Below, one piece after another: positions 35,082 to 44,180 of a DNA stretch of 64,000 nucleotides (position 1 is its first letter; each line of letters starts with the position of its first letter). The position numbers and the translations under genes were made by a program. The notes beneath the pieces were generated by a model. The model saw nothing but the letters and a program-made list of their open reading frames with translations. It had not been told where the DNA came from and made no database searches. This DNA comes from CBDCWQ01 sp965223435 (lineage in GTDB: Bacteria > Myxococcota > Kuafuiibacteriia > Kuafuiibacteriales > Kuafuiibacteriaceae): assembly GCA_965223435.1 (NCBI GenBank), contig CBDCWQ010000019.1, positions 124,001 through 188,000 of the forward strand. The letters run 5' to 3'.

Positions 35082-37301
35082 CTACCAGTCTTTCTCTACC
35101 GGTTCTGGTGCCGTGCGGTTTTGTTTGTTGCGTCGGCGGGCTCGTTCGTTCTCACGCTCTCGGATGGCCGAAAGACGCCGTTCCGCCTGACCTTTGGAAA
35201 CTTCTTGTTTCTGTGCCCCCTGGCTCCCCTGGGACTGATCTTGCTGCCCATCCTTGGGGTCTTGTTGCGGCGGCGGTGGAGACAAGATGGACAGCGCCTT
35301 CTCGAAGTGCCCGATGGCCGTCTTTTGGCTCTCGAGCGTAGGCTCGATATCCACACTAGAAACCCCCAGTGCCTGGCTCACCTCCGCCATCAAGTCGACC
35401 ACAGATGCCTGCGTCAGCGCACCGGACCGAACCTCTTGGGCCGCCTCCCCCAGTTTCTCTGATTGTGCCTGAGCTTTCGGATCTTGAGATTGGGCGGCGG
35501 TATCCGCTTGTTGTTCAAAAGCCGTCGCAAGCGCGTCCCCCAAGGCCGTGTGGCGCTGGTGCTCATCGCCGAGGCGAGGCCAGTTCAGGCCCAGATCCTC
35601 TGGAGAAACACCAGCCATCGACGCCGTTTCATCGTGGAGTTCGGAGCTTTGCCGCAGCAGGTCTTTGAGATGTTCAACCAAAGAAAAGAAGAGCCGCCTG
35701 AGAGCCTGAATGGATTCTTTGGCGGCTTCGGCGGCCAAGACCGGCTTGTCGGTCACCATAAAAGCCGACAACTTGGAAACAGCCACCCCCCGGAGTCTCT
35801 CGGCCTCTTCGTAGCGCGCCGCCTCATTTTGAACCGCTTTTTCACCTTCGGGTGCCTGGCCAGCTTGCTCTTTCGCTTTTTCTCCCTCGAGGGTCAGGAG
35901 CGTTTTTAAGCGCTCAAGTCGTGTCAGGTTTTTGGTGGTGGTTTCGCGAACAAAGGAACTCTTGTCTTCGGCACTCATGCCCTCAGCGGCGGCATCAGGG
36001 TTCTTCACCAACGCCAGCACCTGCTCGTGGGAGCCCGCAATCAGTTCGATCACCGAACGGACATCGCCAAAAGCCTCGATGGCTCCCGCCAAGTGAACCA
36101 GGGACTCGGTCTCTTCCTTGAGCGCTTCGTCAAGAAGCACACCCGCAAAGGCATCCACCGCACCTTGCATGTTTTTGACCGCCGAATCGACTTCAAGAGA
36201 TGCAATCTTCACTGCATCTTTCAGATGATCTTGTTCAGGGGCGAGCGCTTGGGTGCTGGTCTCGATTTGCTCGATCCCAGCCTTCAGGCGCGCAAGAATT
36301 TCATGCGTCCGACCCAAAACTGCATTTTCGCGTTCTTTCAGGCGATCGGGCGTCAACCAAGCGGGCACCTGAGTACTGGTCGCTGTTTCTTTGAGCGCCA
36401 CGGACCGCCCGTGGACCGCAGCCAAAATACCGGTGTGGGCCCGAAGCGCATTTTGGTCCTGTAAGATACCCTTGAGTACAACCACCGGATCGTGGAGTTG
36501 CTCCCGGGCCCGCTTAAACTCCGTCAGGGCCTTGGTCGAAAATCGGTGACCGTCGACGTCTGAAAGCGCACGCAAAGCGCGCCGCGCGTCAGATTCGGAA
36601 TTCCTTCCTGCGTTCAGATAAAACTCTAGATTTTTCAGCTGAATGAGACGTGATTCATCTTCTTTTTTCTTCTCTTCGTCGGCCTTGTTTTCGATGAGAT
36701 GGATCTCATCTCGAGCCAGATCTAAGATCACGCCGGCATCGGAAAGAAGTGTCCTCGCCTGGGTGGCCAATCGAAAGAAATCCTCTCGAAAAGTGGCGGG
36801 ATCCGGCTCCCGAAACAAAAGCGTCATCAGTTTGCGTTGCCTGTCCACCGCATCCCGCTGGGCCTCAATCAGTCGGTCGAGACGAGGCGCCAGACCGTTT
36901 TTCCCGTGGTTCAGCTTGTCTACCAACAGTTGGGTCCTCTTGAGGACCAATTCCAAATTCACGCGGGCATCCTCGTTGTCGGGCGACAACCTCACCGCGT
37001 CACGAAACCACGCTGCCGCCTGCCGGAGCAAAGAAAGAGCCGTCTCGGCGTCGTCGGGTTTTGATTGCGCATCCTCAGTAAAGGATAGGCCCAAGTTGTA
37101 AGCGGCAGAAAACCTGAGTTCAGCGTCCGCTCCCGCCTCATCCCTGGCGGATAGAAACTTCTTTTGTGCTGCTTCAAAATCTTGCTTTTGAAGCAGCAAG
37201 ATAGCCTCGTTGTACTTTTTGCGGGCCTCAAAACCGTCAGGCTCACTTAAGCCACAAGCCCCAATAGCCCCTCCCAGCACCAAACAGATGAAAGCTCTCA
37301 T
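35082..37301 (-). CDS. BatC-like TPR lipoprotein
   Basis: 739 residues from the ATG at 37301 (ATGA overlap with BatB). Lipobox IGACG, a TPR-like N-terminal part (KKYNEAILLLQKQDFEAAQKKFL), a long helical, charge-rich middle predicted to be coiled coil, and a Gln/Asp/Lys-rich C-terminus. It occupies the BatC position but is far larger than typical BatC. Likely an envelope scaffold for the vWA proteins. The frame open to 37373 is inside BatB and rejected. Confidence 0.75.
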   Translation of the reverse strand: MRAFICLVLGGAIGACGLSEPDGFEARKKYNEAILLLQKQDFEAAQKKFLSARDEAGADAELRFSAAYNLGLSFTEDAQSKPDDAETALSLLRQAAAWFRDAVRLSPDNEDARVNLELVLKRTQLLVDKLNHGKNGLAPRLDRLIEAQRDAVDRQRKLMTLLFREPDPATFREDFFRLATQARTLLSDAGVILDLARDEIHLIENKADEEKKKEDESRLIQLKNLEFYLNAGRNSESDARRALRALSDVDGHRFSTKALTEFKRAREQLHDPVVVLKGILQDQNALRAHTGILAAVHGRSVALKETATSTQVPAWLTPDRLKERENAVLGRTHEILARLKAGIEQIETSTQALAPEQDHLKDAVKIASLEVDSAVKNMQGAVDAFAGVLLDEALKEETESLVHLAGAIEAFGDVRSVIELIAGSHEQVLALVKNPDAAAEGMSAEDKSSFVRETTTKNLTRLERLKTLLTLEGEKAKEQAGQAPEGEKAVQNEAARYEEAERLRGVAVSKLSAFMVTDKPVLAAEAAKESIQALRRLFFSLVEHLKDLLRQSSELHDETASMAGVSPEDLGLNWPRLGDEHQRHTALGDALATAFEQQADTAAQSQDPKAQAQSEKLGEAAQEVRSGALTQASVVDLMAEVSQALGVSSVDIEPTLESQKTAIGHFEKALSILSPPPPQQDPKDGQQDQSQGSQGAQKQEVSKGQAERRLSAIRERENERARRRNKQNRTAPEPVEKDW

Positions 37302-38320
37302 AACAGCGTCTCTTTGCGTTTTCTTACAGACACCGCAGCAATCAAAAAGGCCATCGCCGCGAGCACAAACCACGGGTATAGCTCAAGTGCGACGATCCGA
37401 AGGGTCTTTTGAGCCGAAGTCCGAATCAGGGGCTGAATATGATCGGCAACAATCGATTCCAAGTCGAGGGCGGACACCCCGGCGGGAATGTAGGCCCCCT
37501 CGGTGACCAAGGCCAGCTCCCGCAAGAGCTCACCGTCCAGCCTGGACTGCACAACCTGCCCATTTTTGTCGGTCAGTTGGGTCTTTGCGCCGGTCTTCGG
37601 GTCGGTCAGAGTGATGGGAGATCCCCCCTCGCTGCCAAAGCCGACGGCCACAACCCGTATGCCTTCTTTTTTGGCCAGGTCGGCAGCCTCTTTTGGATAG
37701 GAGTCGTGGTCCTCCCCGTCGGTGATCAGCAAGATGAGCTTTGCGCCCACCCCTGGCGAAAAAGCCCGAACTGCGGTGCGCAACGCATCGCCAATACGCG
37801 TCCCGCCCCGCCCGACGGTGGTCGGTCCGGCACTTCGCAAAATCATCCGAAAGAATCCGTAGTCGGGGGTCAGCGGACACGACACCACCGCCCGCCCCGC
37901 AAACGACACCAGACCAACCCGGTGCCCAGCCAAGGTCGACAGCATTTCCGAGATCTCGGCCTTGGCGCGCCCCAAGCGATTGGGCGCAGCATCTTCGGCA
38001 AGCATGCTCTTCGATACGTCGAGCACAACCATGATGTCCGATCGACGCTGCACCGAAGCAACCGCCTCATTCACGCCCTTCGCTTGGGGCCTCATGAGGG
38101 CCACGGTGGCACTCACAAACATCAAAAAGAAAAAGAGGACCCGAATGCTCCACGCATCAGCCCGCGGCATGTTCGCCAAACGTCGTTGCATGGTATGCGA
38201 AACGAAGCGGTGAAGCGTCTGCACACTTCTTCGCTCGAACCAAAGAAGCGCAGCACTCAGCACCAAAGCCAGCCAAAGAAGGTGGACCCAAGCGGCATTG
38301 ATAAACCCGATATCCTTCAA
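37298..38320 (-). CDS. batB: BatB-like von Willebrand A domain protein
   Basis: 340 residues: two N-terminal membrane helices (about 10-27 and 58-78), a vWA domain with the MIDAS motif DVSKS and LITDGEDHDSYPKE, and a C-terminal membrane helix (about 315-333). The vWA faces the periplasm. Start and stop overlap the neighbours by 4 nt each, so translational coupling runs through BatA-BatB-BatC. Confidence 0.92.
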   Translation of the reverse strand: MKDIGFINAAWVHLLWLALVLSAALLWFERRSVQTLHRFVSHTMQRRLANMPRADAWSIRVLFFFLMFVSATVALMRPQAKGVNEAVASVQRRSDIMVVLDVSKSMLAEDAAPNRLGRAKAEISEMLSTLAGHRVGLVSFAGRAVVSCPLTPDYGFFRMILRSAGPTTVGRGGTRIGDALRTAVRAFSPGVGAKLILLITDGEDHDSYPKEAADLAKKEGIRVVAVGFGSEGGSPITLTDPKTGAKTQLTDKNGQVVQSRLDGELLRELALVTEGAYIPAGVSALDLESIVADHIQPLIRTSAQKTLRIVALELYPWFVLAAMAFLIAAVSVRKRKETLL

Positions 38321-39351
38321 GGCAGCCTCCTAAGCAGGGTTGCCCGCAAGAAAAGTCCCAAGCAGGCCAAGGCCAAACCGAAGTACACGAAGGGCGGAAA
38401 ATACTCGTCGAACTTACGAAACTGGTTTTCCTCAAACTCGGTTCGCTCGAGTTGGTCGATGGCCTCGTAGACTTTCTCAAGGCCCTCCGCGTCGGTGGCC
38501 CGGAAGTATTGTCCCCCAGTTTTCTCCGCAATGGCCCGTAGGGTCTTTTCGTCGATCTCCACCGCCATGGGTCGAAGCACACTCTCGCCGGTAAAAGGGT
38601 CCTGTACTCTTACCGGAGCGGTCCCCGTGGTCCCGGCTCCAATCGCGTAGACCTTCATGTCTTGGGTTTTTGCCAGCTCCGCCGCAGCCAAGGGGTCTTC
38701 TTGACCCGAGTTGTTGACGCCGTCGGTCAGCAAAATGACGACCTTGGAGCGCGCCTTCGATTCGCGCAGGCGTTCGACGGCAAGGCCCAGTCCGTCTCCG
38801 ATGGCGGTCCCATCTTCGTTTTTGTCGGCAACGATCTCAAGATTCCTCGCCAAAGAAACCAAGTTGTCGTGATCCAAAGTCAAAGGACATGCAGTGTCCG
38901 CGTAGCGTGCGAACCGAACAATACCGACGGCATCATCGCTTCTCCCGCCCAGGGAGCCACCCCCGACCACAAACTTCTCAAACACCTTCTTCACGGCGTC
39001 CAGACGTGTCCTCTCGTCTTTCTTGGTCGACAGATCGAGCGCACGCATCGAACCACTGACATCGACGGCCAGCATGATGGCGATCCCCTCTTTTTTGATC
39101 CGACTATTCTTGTCACCCACCCGCGGACCGGCCGCCGCCAATGCCAGCGCGAGCACGGCGACCGAAACCAACAAATCGGGCAACCGCTCCAGACGAGCAC
39201 GAAGACTGTGGTCGGCTTGGGGTAATATCGAAAGCGCCGAAAAACGAACGCGCCCTTGCTGCCGCCGAGCCAACACAAAGGCCAGGGGGGCCAGCAAGGC
39301 CAACGCCAAAAACCACGGATGCCTAAACTCCAGACCGCCCAAAAACTCCAT
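38317..39351 (-). CDS. batA: BatA-like von Willebrand A domain protein
   Basis: 344 residues: N-terminal membrane helices, a vWA domain with the MIDAS motif DVSGSMRALD and VILLTDGVNNSGQED, and a C-terminal membrane helix (about 320-337). It is paralogous to the adjacent BatB. Known Bat operons pair BatA and BatB as membrane vWA proteins supporting envelope integrity or chaperoning. Separated from the upstream gene by 2 nt. Confidence 0.92.
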   Translation of the reverse strand: MEFLGGLEFRHPWFLALALLAPLAFVLARRQQGRVRFSALSILPQADHSLRARLERLPDLLVSVAVLALALAAAGPRVGDKNSRIKKEGIAIMLAVDVSGSMRALDLSTKKDERTRLDAVKKVFEKFVVGGGSLGGRSDDAVGIVRFARYADTACPLTLDHDNLVSLARNLEIVADKNEDGTAIGDGLGLAVERLRESKARSKVVILLTDGVNNSGQEDPLAAAELAKTQDMKVYAIGAGTTGTAPVRVQDPFTGESVLRPMAVEIDEKTLRAIAEKTGGQYFRATDAEGLEKVYEAIDQLERTEFEENQFRKFDEYFPPFVYFGLALACLGLFLRATLLRRLP

Positions 39352-39353
39352 GT

Positions 39354-40412
39354 CTAGGCTCCTTGGACAGCGGCGTCGCCGCCTGGCAGCGCTTCACCGG
39401 GGTCCGGGCGCGTTTCGCTCAAGAAGGTCTCAGCCTGCGAGAGGACGGTTTTGGACTCGGAATCGTCGGGCCTATAGCCGGCAAATTTCACCCGATCGCA
39501 GGTCGACAAGAATTCGCCCAACAACCGACGATGCTCATCGTTGAGCACGTCCGATTGCCGCATCGTCTGCAGAAACTCCTCGGTGGTCAACTCCGGTGCA
39601 CGCAGCTCGTATCGATCTTCGAGGTATCGACGAACAATCGACGACAACTCAACATACCACGCATCCATCGTATCTTCGGTAGGGAACCCGCTTGACTCGA
39701 GGGCCTGAAGCCTTGCGCGCGCCACCTCGTAGGCGTTTTTCGTTCGAATCTGCCTTTGTTTCTTGCGAAATACGAAGAAAAACAGCACCGCAAGGACCAA
39801 ACCCAAAACGACCGCGCCCAAAGGACCATAACGCCGGAGCCAAAACGAAAGCCACCGCTCGGCAAGCGCAGGTTGCGCGGGCCGCAGCGTGTCCGCATCC
39901 TCATTCAGAACCGACACGACCGTAAGGGGGACCTCGTCGGTGAGAAGCTCTTTTTCTTCGGTCTTCTCACCGCTACGACGGTCGACAAAACTCAGTCGGA
40001 GCTGCGGAATGCGATGTTTGCCTGAAAGAGGGGCCTGAAGCCGATAGCGCTGAACCTGAACACTCAAATCATCCCCAAGGCTCTCGTTCTGCTCCTTGAA
40101 GTCCACGATAGAAAACTGACCGAGGGCCTCGCCAAACCCAGGAAGCCTGACGTCCACGTCTTTTTTGGCTTCCACCCGAAGCTCCAGGACCAGAACATCA
40201 CCAACCTTCGGATCTTTGGGCCCGACGCGCACCGTGGCTTTGATGGGCCCGTTTTCAGTCACTTTACGAAGCGCGTCCTCGCCGAGGAGCTTTTCGTAGT
40301 CGACAGCCTTTTGGGAAACCGGCTGGCCGGTGCAAGCGAACAATAAACACCCGAGGGAAAAACATCCCCAAAGGCGCTTCCCAAGGCCCAAGAACTGACC
40401 GGCCGCTCTCAA
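39354..40412 (-). CDS. BatF-like/DUF4381-type membrane lipoprotein
   Basis: 352 residues: lipoprotein-like N-terminus (LLFACTG), a periplasmic beta domain (about 50-180), a membrane helix (about 200-217) and a cytosolic helical part with SSIVRRYLEDRYELRAPELTTEEFL, the pattern of DUF4381-like Bat-operon proteins. It overlaps the DUF58 stop by 4 nt. Probably an adaptor between MoxR/DUF58 and the vWA proteins. Confidence 0.78.
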   Translation of the reverse strand: MRAAGQFLGLGKRLWGCFSLGCLLFACTGQPVSQKAVDYEKLLGEDALRKVTENGPIKATVRVGPKDPKVGDVLVLELRVEAKKDVDVRLPGFGEALGQFSIVDFKEQNESLGDDLSVQVQRYRLQAPLSGKHRIPQLRLSFVDRRSGEKTEEKELLTDEVPLTVVSVLNEDADTLRPAQPALAERWLSFWLRRYGPLGAVVLGLVLAVLFFFVFRKKQRQIRTKNAYEVARARLQALESSGFPTEDTMDAWYVELSSIVRRYLEDRYELRAPELTTEEFLQTMRQSDVLNDEHRRLLGEFLSTCDRVKFAGYRPDDSESKTVLSQAETFLSETRPDPGEALPGGDAAVQGA

Positions 40413-41389
40413 CGTCGATTCCTTTTTTGCCGCATACGAAAAAACCGTAAAAGCGGATCAACCACCGGTTCCGTGGCATCCACCCGAATGAGGTCAACCC
40501 CCGAAGCGCGAAGCTCTGACTGCACGCGCTCCATCCGTTCTTCCGAGGTCCGTTTCACGGCCTCTCGGAAGCCACGCGATCCGGTGTCTACCAAACGCGT
40601 CTGTCCGGTCTCGGCGTCTTCTAAGGTCATCATCCCCACATCCTCGAAGCTTGTCTCGCGCTCGTCCGTGATGAGCACCGACACCAAGTCGTGACGACGA
40701 TTCGAACTTCGCAGCACCGAAAGGTAGCCCTCGTCGATGAAATCAGAAATCAGAAAGACCACCGCGCGGCGTGGGAGGACCCGCCGACAAAACTCGAGGG
40801 CACCCGCAATGTGGGTCGCGCGCGGAACCGGATCTCGCCGCCGGCGTGCCAGGCGATGCCAAAAGGCGCGAAGGGTGCGCGGCAAGTCCTTGGGGATAAA
40901 CGAAGCCTTCATGGAGGGGCCCGTCCCCCGCGCCAGCACCTCGCGCACCACACGCAAAGCGTGTTTTTGCCCCTTCCTCGGAGGGATGTAAGCCTCGGTG
41001 CTGCCTGAAAACAACAAAAGGCCAACCTTGTCCTCGTTGTGAATGGCCGAAAACGCAAGAAGGGCCGAAAGCTCGACGGCCGCTTCCCGCTTTGATCGCT
41101 GCTTGGAGCCAAAATCCAGCGAGGGGCTCACGTCGACCAAAAGCACAACCGTCAGTTCACGCTCTTCGACGTAGCGTTTCACATGAGGCTGACCGGTGCG
41201 CGCCGTGACATTCCAGTCAATGGTTCGCACGTCATCCCCCGGAACGTAGGGTCGGACTTCGTCGAACTCCATCCCCCGACCCTTGAACACCGACAAATAG
41301 GCGCCCGCAAGAACGTCCGCCACCTGGCGGCCGGTCGCAAACTGAATGCGTTTGACATGTTGGATGATCTCCGAAGAGAGCATAGCCAA
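40409..41389 (-). CDS. DUF58 protein
   Basis: 326 residues. The DUF58 core contains GMEFDEVRPYVPGDDVRTIDWN and a vWA-like portion with LVDVSPSLDFGS. It almost always accompanies MoxR ATPases, as here. An ATG two codons in (41383) is an equally good start. Second gene of the operon, 136 bp after moxR. Confidence 0.93.
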   Translation of the reverse strand: MAMLSSEIIQHVKRIQFATGRQVADVLAGAYLSVFKGRGMEFDEVRPYVPGDDVRTIDWNVTARTGQPHVKRYVEERELTVVLLVDVSPSLDFGSKQRSKREAAVELSALLAFSAIHNEDKVGLLLFSGSTEAYIPPRKGQKHALRVVREVLARGTGPSMKASFIPKDLPRTLRAFWHRLARRRRDPVPRATHIAGALEFCRRVLPRRAVVFLISDFIDEGYLSVLRSSNRRHDLVSVLITDERETSFEDVGMMTLEDAETGQTRLVDTGSRGFREAVKRTSEERMERVQSELRASGVDLIRVDATEPVVDPLLRFFRMRQKRNRR

Positions 41390-41525
41390 AGAACCTCCAG
41401 TCTAGAACCTTAACCGCGCTAGATGCGGATGGGCCGAATGCATTTCGGCGCGAATCCCACAGGGCCAAACCAGCGTTGGCTGCGGGATGCGTGAGGCGCA
41501 AGTTCGACGCAACGGATCCATGGGA

Positions 41526-42506
41526 CTAAGGAACCTCTACGTTCTCTAAGATGGTCTCAATGATGCTGTCTGGGTCCTTCCCCTGCGCTTCCGCCTCGTA
41601 GCTGACCAAAACCCGATGCCTGAGAACATCATGACCCACCGTTTTGACATCGTGGGGGCTGATGTAGTTGCGGCCAGACAAAAGGGCATGGGCCTTGGCG
41701 ACCTTGACCAGGCTAAGCGATGCACGCACCGACGCACCATTTTCGATAAGGTTCTTCAACTCGGGAAGCCCCGCGGCTTCAGGGTCTCGCGTGGCTGCGA
41801 CCACGTCGACAACGTACTTTTTAACCTTGTCGTCGACAAAAACCTGCCGGGTGACTTCGCGTGCCGCAAGGATCTCTTCTGGTGTCATCATCTTGGATGC
41901 GGTCGGTTCCGAACCCGCACCCGCCATACGGTCCAAGATTTTGACCTCATCGTCTTTGCTTGGGTAGCCGACCCGAACCTTCATCATGAAGCGGTCAAGC
42001 TGAGCCTCGGGCAGCGGGTAGGTGCCCTCTTGCTCGATGGGATTCTGGGTGGCCAGAACCAAAAACAGCTTCTGAAGAGAAAAGGTCTCTTCGCCGAGCG
42101 TCACCTGCTGTTCCTGCATCGCTTCGAGAAGCGATGCCTGCACCTTGGCCGGCGCTCGGTTGATCTCGTCTGCCAAAATGAGGTGCCCAAAGATAGGCCC
42201 CTTTTTGATGGAGTACGTGCCCTCTTTGGGATTGAACACCTGGGTGCCAGTCACGTCACTCGGCAGCATGTCGGGGGTAAACTGGATGCGCGAGAACTCG
42301 GCATTGATGGCATCTGCAAGCGTGCGAATGACCAGCGTCTTGGCCAGGCCCGGCGCACCCTCTAAAAGCACATGGCCCCCCGCTAAGAAGCCCAGTAAAA
42401 GGCGATGCAACATGGCATCTTGCCCGACAAGAACCTTGCTAACCTCAGCTTTAAGCGCCTGGAATCGCTCCTGAAACGCTTTTGCTTCGTCTCCTGTTTG
42501 CCCCAT
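41526..42506 (-). CDS. MoxR-family AAA+ ATPase
   Basis: 326 residues from the ATG at 42506. Walker A GAPGLAKT, Walker B LILADEINRAP, sensor region ATQNPIEQEGTYPLPEAQLDRF, all typical of MoxR/RavA-clade chaperone ATPases. It likely assembles or activates the Bat vWA complex. It is the first gene of the operon; the frame open to 42644 is upstream noncoding. Confidence 0.94.
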   Translation of the reverse strand: MGQTGDEAKAFQERFQALKAEVSKVLVGQDAMLHRLLLGFLAGGHVLLEGAPGLAKTLVIRTLADAINAEFSRIQFTPDMLPSDVTGTQVFNPKEGTYSIKKGPIFGHLILADEINRAPAKVQASLLEAMQEQQVTLGEETFSLQKLFLVLATQNPIEQEGTYPLPEAQLDRFMMKVRVGYPSKDDEVKILDRMAGAGSEPTASKMMTPEEILAAREVTRQVFVDDKVKKYVVDVVAATRDPEAAGLPELKNLIENGASVRASLSLVKVAKAHALLSGRNYISPHDVKTVGHDVLRHRVLVSYEAEAQGKDPDSIIETILENVEVP

Positions 42507-42997
42507 GCTCTGCCTCGTTCCTAAATCAAAAACCGGTTTTTTGGGAGGTGAAAATGTGCGCCAGTTCGCCACAATCCTGAGCGGGCCGAAACGAACCTCA
42601 CCCGCACCAATCGCTGCGCCCAGGCCCGTGACGGGCTCCGCCAACCACCCACCCGAGTGGAGCGGTTGTCTACAAATTGAAGCCCAGTACGCGCAAGAGG
42701 TTTACCTCACTGAATCACCCGTTTGGGGGTTCAAGCGTCTATTTATAGGGTTTCGACGGACAGGCGGTCCTCACACTTGTTGATCGCTCAGCGAAACAAC
42801 GGACGCTGCCGATCCATTCCCTTCGCTCCTCTTTTGCACCCGCATCGACGGCGGACGGGCTAGCCTCCAGTCTCTGCGTTCGGCCTTCCGACCCGGGCCG
42901 AAGTGACTCGGCCCCGCGGACGTCGGTTGATTCGTGATGGATGCAAGTGAGCCAGGGACATATTTTCGGCGCCGAGCACAAAAAGCGGTCGCCGAGG
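42507..42997. other. Gap upstream of the bat operon
   Basis: About 490 bp containing the presumed leader and promoter of the MoxR gene. Short overlapping frames have no family resemblance. I see no convincing promoter hexamers or terminator. Confidence 0.4.
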
Positions 42998-43288
42998 CTA
43001 CAGACAAGCGAGCAGGGTCAATAGGACACCCACAACCACGTAGAAAAGAGGGAGGGCTCGAATGGGTCCCTCGTCAGGAAGGAAAATCTTTTCAGATAGC
43101 GGTCCGGCGGGGTGGGCACTCGGGGCCTGCTTGATGGACGCGACCCGCTTGGTAGCGCCGTACGACCGAGGCCGTTCCGGCAACAGCTCTACCCTCATCG
43201 GTTCGCACCATGCTGCGGGCGGCATTCTGTCGCGGGCGAGCATAGAAAAACGATCGGCGGGTCCTGTTTTTGAGGCGCTATTCATCAA
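42998..43288 (-). CDS. Hypothetical tail-anchored small protein
   Basis: 96 residues (start at 43288 or 43285). The N-terminal 70 residues are basic and Pro-rich; the C-terminus is a single membrane helix (LPLFYVVVGVLLTLLACL), giving a tail-anchored topology. No family recognised and no Shine-Dalgarno. It is called on the hydrophobic tail, which is unlikely in a random frame. Confidence 0.5.
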   Translation of the reverse strand: MMNSASKTGPADRFSMLARDRMPPAAWCEPMRVELLPERPRSYGATKRVASIKQAPSAHPAGPLSEKIFLPDEGPIRALPLFYVVVGVLLTLLACL

Positions 43289-43339
43289 GAGTTCTCCACA
43301 TTGGAATTCATGGTTTCAGCCATGGGAGTACGCACGTCT

Positions 43340-43575
43340 TGTGCCATCAAAGTTGACAACGTTTTTGGCTGAAAACAGCGTCTGGCGACCCAAAATGGGG
43401 GGGACTCTAGGACCCCCACCTTTCCCACCACCCCAGCTCGGCCGACTACTGCTTGCGAAATGACCCCGTTTGGACGAACCTTTTGGGACTTCGGGAGGGT
43501 AGGTGCAGGTCGTACAACCGCTTCCACAAGCCCACAGGGCGGCGCCCATAGTGGGCGCCCTCGGGGTCTTTTTTA
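43340..43575 (+). ncRNA. Candidate small RNA ending in a terminator
   Basis: A 500-bp noncoding gap (43289-43789) contains a TTGACA at 43345 and several potential hairpins, for instance GGGGG/CCCCC near 43407-43425. It ends with a terminator-like stem at 43536-43561 followed by six T. No protein frame explains that terminator. It does not match 6S, SRP, RNase P or tmRNA signatures I can recall, and no good -10 box is visible, so this is tentative. Confidence 0.3.
43536..43574 (+). terminator. Rho-independent-like terminator
   Basis: AGGGCG pairs with CGCCCT around an inner CCC/GGG stem; GGCGCCCA/TGGGCGCC is an alternative pairing. Six T follow after a 7-nt gap, which is longer than ideal. 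Confidence 0.5.
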
Positions 43576-43789
43576 TTGACAGAAGCAGGGCAGAAGCCGC
43601 ACATCAGAGTCGGCGGACGTTTCTGGCCTCGGATTCTCTTTTCTCGTTTCCCCAAGAAATCAGACAAGGTTCTTCCTTAGCCAACGGCGCACCGGCAGCA
43701 TCTTGCTGCAACTGACCCGCTTGCACGGCCCTGCAGGCGAGCCATTGGTTGACACGCGCGGGCGTGTTTAGGGCCGGTAGAGATACAGA

Positions 43790-44101
43790 ATGAAGAACAA
43801 TCGACTATATGTTGGAAACCTATCTTGGGACGCCACAGAAGCGACGCTCAACGCAGCCTTCAGCCAGTTCGGCGAAGTTGTCGACGCGAAGCTTATCACC
43901 GATCGCGAGACCGGGCGTTCCCGTGGTTTCGGCTTTGTCACCATGGGCACTGACGAATCGGCGGAAGAGGCTGTCCAAGCCCTCAACGGCACACTCCTGG
44001 AAGGACGCCCCCTTCGCGTCAACGTGGCCGAAGAGCGCCGACCTCGCTCCGGTGGCGGCTTCGGCCAATCGCGAGACCGCGGTCCCCGCTCGCGCTGGTA
44101 A
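43790..44101 (+). CDS. RRM-domain RNA-binding protein
   Basis: 103 residues: one RNA recognition motif with RNP2 LYVGNL (6-11) and RNP1 RGFGFVTM (45-52), then a Gly/Arg-rich tail. It resembles the cyanobacterial Rbp and proteobacterial single-RRM proteins that bind RNA, often during cold stress. A strong terminator follows at 44119-44157, so it is transcribed separately from, or attenuated before, the helicase gene. Confidence 0.93.
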   Translation: MKNNRLYVGNLSWDATEATLNAAFSQFGEVVDAKLITDRETGRSRGFGFVTMGTDESAEEAVQALNGTLLEGRPLRVNVAEERRPRSGGGFGQSRDRGPRSRW

Positions 44102-44118
44102 GACAGCCTCGAAGACAA

Positions 44119-44157
44119 GAGCCTGCCCATCCCGGTTCGGGGTGGGAGGCTCTTTTT
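44119..44157 (+). terminator. Rho-independent terminator after the RRM gene
   Basis: GAGCCT..CCCATCCC pairs with GGGGTGGGAGGCTC around a GGTTC loop and is followed directly by five T. It lies 18-56 nt after the RRM stop and just before the helicase start at 44181. Confidence 0.85.
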
Positions 44158-44180
44158 CGCTTCGCCTGTCCAAATCTGTG

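Noticed and set aside
43340..43575. 6S RNA, SRP RNA, RNase P RNA or tmRNA
   Set aside because: None of the conserved sequence signatures I can recall is present.
43748..43790. TTGACA upstream of the RRM gene as a promoter
   Set aside because: No acceptable -10 hexamer at 16-18 bp spacing.
43809..44180. Extension of the helicase frame over the RRM gene
   Set aside because: It is an out-of-frame translation of the RRM gene and crosses a strong terminator.
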